DNA of 64,000 nt from Cyclobacterium plantarum (GTDB lineage Bacteria; Bacteroidota; Bacteroidia; Cytophagales; Cyclobacteriaceae). Of the stretch, positions 62,236 to 64,000 are shown piece by piece (the stretch's first letter is position 1; every line of letters starts with the position of its first letter). The stretch lies in contig NZ_JAANYN010000014.1 of assembly GCF_011290685.1 (NCBI RefSeq), forward strand, positions 40,572-104,571, read 5' to 3'. The notes beneath the pieces were generated by a model. The model was given only the letters and a program-made list of their open reading frames with translations, was not told where the DNA came from and did not search any database. The translations under genes and the position numbers were made by a program.

Positions 62236-63685
62236 GCTATATTCCTTTTATGTCGTGGTTTGTTTGGGTCTTCTCACTGGTTGCGGCACCAATGCTTCAA
62301 CAAAATTGAATCAGGGTCCTTTAGGAGAAGATAACCTGGCCTATAAATGGGCCCAAATTGCACTGGAAGCCACTGCTAACGATACCGAGAGATTTAATCC
62401 CCGACCGACGGTTACTTCCCGTTATTTGGCCTTGATTTTTGTCTCCATGTTTGATGCCTGGACTGCTTATGATAACAAAGCAGTTCCTGTCTATTTGAAA
62501 AATGTTTCCAGGCGACCTGAGGAGGAAAGGACTTTGGAAAAAAAGGAAGTTGCCATCAGCTATGCCGCATTTCGTGCACTTATGGAATATTTTCCGGGAG
62601 ATAGCCTGCTTTTTACAGGTTTTATGCTGGATTTGGGTTTGGATCCCGACCTGTCTTCTAAGGATCCCAAATCTCCTGAAGGCATCGGGAATTTGGCAGC
62701 TTTTTATGTAATATCTTCCAGAAAAGGTGATGGTGCCAACCAATATGGTGAAGAACCTGGGTCTACTAAAATCCCCTATTTTGATTATACCGGATACAAA
62801 CCCGCCAACTCCGCAGATGTAAATTCGGACCTTGGCAGGTGGCAACCGAAATATTTTTCTGATGGCAAGGGAGGTAGGTTTGCGCCTCCATGTTTGACGC
62901 CTTTTTGGGATAGAGTTAAACCAATCGGGCTAAAATCAGCAGACCAATTTCGTCCCGGCCCTCCTCCCGAAATCGGATCCGAAAAGCTCAATATGGAAGT
63001 TCAGGAAGTGGTGGATGTTCAATCCAATTTAACAGATTATCAAAAGGCATTGGTAGAGTACATGCGGGATGGTCCCAAATCTGTACAGCAGGCAGGTCAT
63101 TGGCTGAGATTTGCACAGGATGTTTCAAGACGAGACAAGCATACCCTTGATCAGGATGTGAAAATGTATTTTTATAACCAGGTAGTGGCCATGGATGCTT
63201 TTATCGCTGCCTGGGATTCCAAGATGTATTATGATTATGCAAGGCCTTTTGCCTTGGTTCATTCACTTTATGAAGACCAGCTGATCTATGGATGGGCAGG
63301 GGAAAAGACAGGAATGAGCCAGTTGCCCGGGAATCAGTGGCGGCCGTATTCGCCTGAGGTTTTCCTTTGCCCCCCTTTTCCAAGTTATGTTTCAGGTCAT
63401 AGTGCCGTTAGTGGTGCCTGTGCAGAGGCATTAAGATTATGGACAGGAAGTGACGAATTTGGTGAAAGCGCAACCCTTGTGGCTGGAGCCATGACGGAGC
63501 CCGATTTTTTGGGAGATACAGTTGTTCTGCATTTCCCTACGTTTACCGAAACAGCTGAAATGGCCGGCTTTTCCAGGGTTTTAGGTGGGTATCACATTCA
63601 ATCCGATAATTTGGAAGGACTGGAACTAGGTCGGAATGTTGCCAATGAGGTATGGGGTTTTTATAAAGCCCACGTAGGGGATTAG
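62222..63685 (+). CDS. Vanadium-dependent haloperoxidase family lipoprotein
   Basis: The 487-residue protein is a lipoprotein (lipobox LTGC, C21) of the PAP2/vanadium haloperoxidase superfamily. All vanadate- or phosphate-site motifs are present: K334-x6-R341-P (KMYYDYARP), PSYVSGH at 387-393, and SRVLGGYH at 451-458. Enzymes of this family use vanadate to oxidise halides with peroxide; related sequences are acid phosphatases, and the two cannot be told apart from these motifs alone. The 487-residue length with long helical N-terminal part fits bacterial haloperoxidases. It overlaps the DUF255 gene, so the two are translated together. Confidence 0.92.
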   Translation: MKKCKLYSFYVVVCLGLLTGCGTNASTKLNQGPLGEDNLAYKWAQIALEATANDTERFNPRPTVTSRYLALIFVSMFDAWTAYDNKAVPVYLKNVSRRPEEERTLEKKEVAISYAAFRALMEYFPGDSLLFTGFMLDLGLDPDLSSKDPKSPEGIGNLAAFYVISSRKGDGANQYGEEPGSTKIPYFDYTGYKPANSADVNSDLGRWQPKYFSDGKGGRFAPPCLTPFWDRVKPIGLKSADQFRPGPPPEIGSEKLNMEVQEVVDVQSNLTDYQKALVEYMRDGPKSVQQAGHWLRFAQDVSRRDKHTLDQDVKMYFYNQVVAMDAFIAAWDSKMYYDYARPFALVHSLYEDQLIYGWAGEKTGMSQLPGNQWRPYSPEVFLCPPFPSYVSGHSAVSGACAEALRLWTGSDEFGESATLVAGAMTEPDFLGDTVVLHFPTFTETAEMAGFSRVLGGYHIQSDNLEGLELGRNVANEVWGFYKAHVGD

Positions 63686-63818
63686 TTGGTTTGGCTTTAA
63701 AATGAAAACGATTGATTTGGAAAGGGTTTTGTTAATTTTCCGGTTAGTTTTGATCGGAGCAAGATGAGATTTCCCATTTTTTCTCTCTTTATAGTAACAA
63801 AGTTTATTTCCGTAATCG

Positions 63819-64000
63819 ATGAGAATAATCAGTAGTTTAATTTTATTAGTTTTTATTTCAGGTTGTCATAAAGGTCAAAAGAATGGGGAAATACTCGATT
63901 CAGGAGATCAGGTCAGCTATAACTTTCATGTCAGGCCGATCCTTTCGGACAATTGTTTTGCCTGTCACGGGCCGGACGAAAACAAGCGTGAGTCCGGTCT
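63819..64000 (+). CDS. Partial cytochrome c-like lipoprotein (PSCyt1 domain)
   Basis: The gene starts at ATG 63819 and runs off the right edge after about 60 codons. It has a short lipoprotein signal (ILLVFISGC) and then the haem-binding CFACH motif in a context ([24 protein letters not shown], cited here by [11 protein letters not shown] and [12 protein letters not shown]) diagnostic of planctomycete-type cytochrome c (PSCyt1), which is usually followed by DUF1549 and DUF1553 domains. It would be a secreted haem protein made in the same direction as the haloperoxidase gene, 133 bases downstream. Confidence 0.85.
   Translation, partial: MRIISSLILLVFISGCHKGQKNGEILDSGDQVSYNFHVRPILSDNCFACHGPDENKRESG

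Overview
The window looks like chromosomal DNA from a member of the Bacteroidota, most likely order Cytophagales (Cyclobacteriaceae-like; the genus is a guess). The evidence is a SusC/SusD pair with ECF sigma and FecR regulators, type III glutamine synthetase, ExbB plus duplicated ExbD, MtaB, many DUF1080/ThuA/CRTAC1-type secreted proteins, moderate-to-low G+C, and promoters of the Bacteroidota form (TTTG, about 19-21 nt, TAnnTTTG) rather than the E. coli form. No phage, insertion sequence or CRISPR array was seen.

Layout. 1-1.5 kb: end of a lipoprotein gene, an orphan HepT/HI0074-like protein and ruvC. 1.5-5.9 kb: a tight five-gene operon (two processive family 2 glycosyltransferases, a small winged-helix-like protein, a SpoIIE-type phosphatase, a NodB-type deacetylase), probably for an exopolysaccharide. 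6-7.9 kb: tatD and ansA, overlapping. 8.06 kb: tRNA-Ser(GGA). 8.4-10.8 kb: ExbB, a small membrane protein and two ExbD proteins, an energy-transducing motor for TonB-dependent transport. 10.9-14 kb: a sulfane-sulfur module (rhodanese, persulfide dioxygenase-rhodanese fusion, two YeeE/YedE-type permease subunits). 14-21.9 kb: smc, a single-domain response regulator, an AT-rich gene-free stretch, a bactofilin, a peroxiredoxin-fold protein without its catalytic cysteine, a membrane-anchored protein and an Nramp relative lacking the usual metal-site motifs.

22-31.5 kb: a carbohydrate or sugar-acid region preceded by a degenerate tandem repeat: a short-chain-dehydrogenase-like protein and a DHDPS-family aldolase in one operon, a secreted two-domain esterase whose SGNH domain appears circularly permuted, an alpha/alpha-barrel-like lipoprotein, a DUF1080 protein and a BNR-ThuA fusion. 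31.6-49 kb: mostly housekeeping and metabolism (mtaB, glnN, a zinc dehydrogenase divergent from an Ldh2-type dehydrogenase, a P-loop kinase/phosphotransferase pair, a pyruvate kinase lacking its C-terminal domain, a second persulfide dioxygenase-rhodanese, feoAB plus a Cys-rich FeoB partner, a flavin monooxygenase, an old yellow enzyme).

49.4-64 kb: one long co-directional locus: ECF sigma, FecR anti-sigma, SusC with an STN signalling domain, SusD, a hairpin, a very large FG-GAP/UnbV lipoprotein, an exported DUF255 lipoprotein with a CHWC motif, a vanadium-haloperoxidase-family lipoprotein with all ligand motifs intact, and the start of a PSCyt1-type cytochrome c lipoprotein that runs off the end. 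It reads as a regulated outer-membrane uptake system joined to an unusual set of periplasmic or surface redox proteins, and is the best candidate here for an undescribed system.
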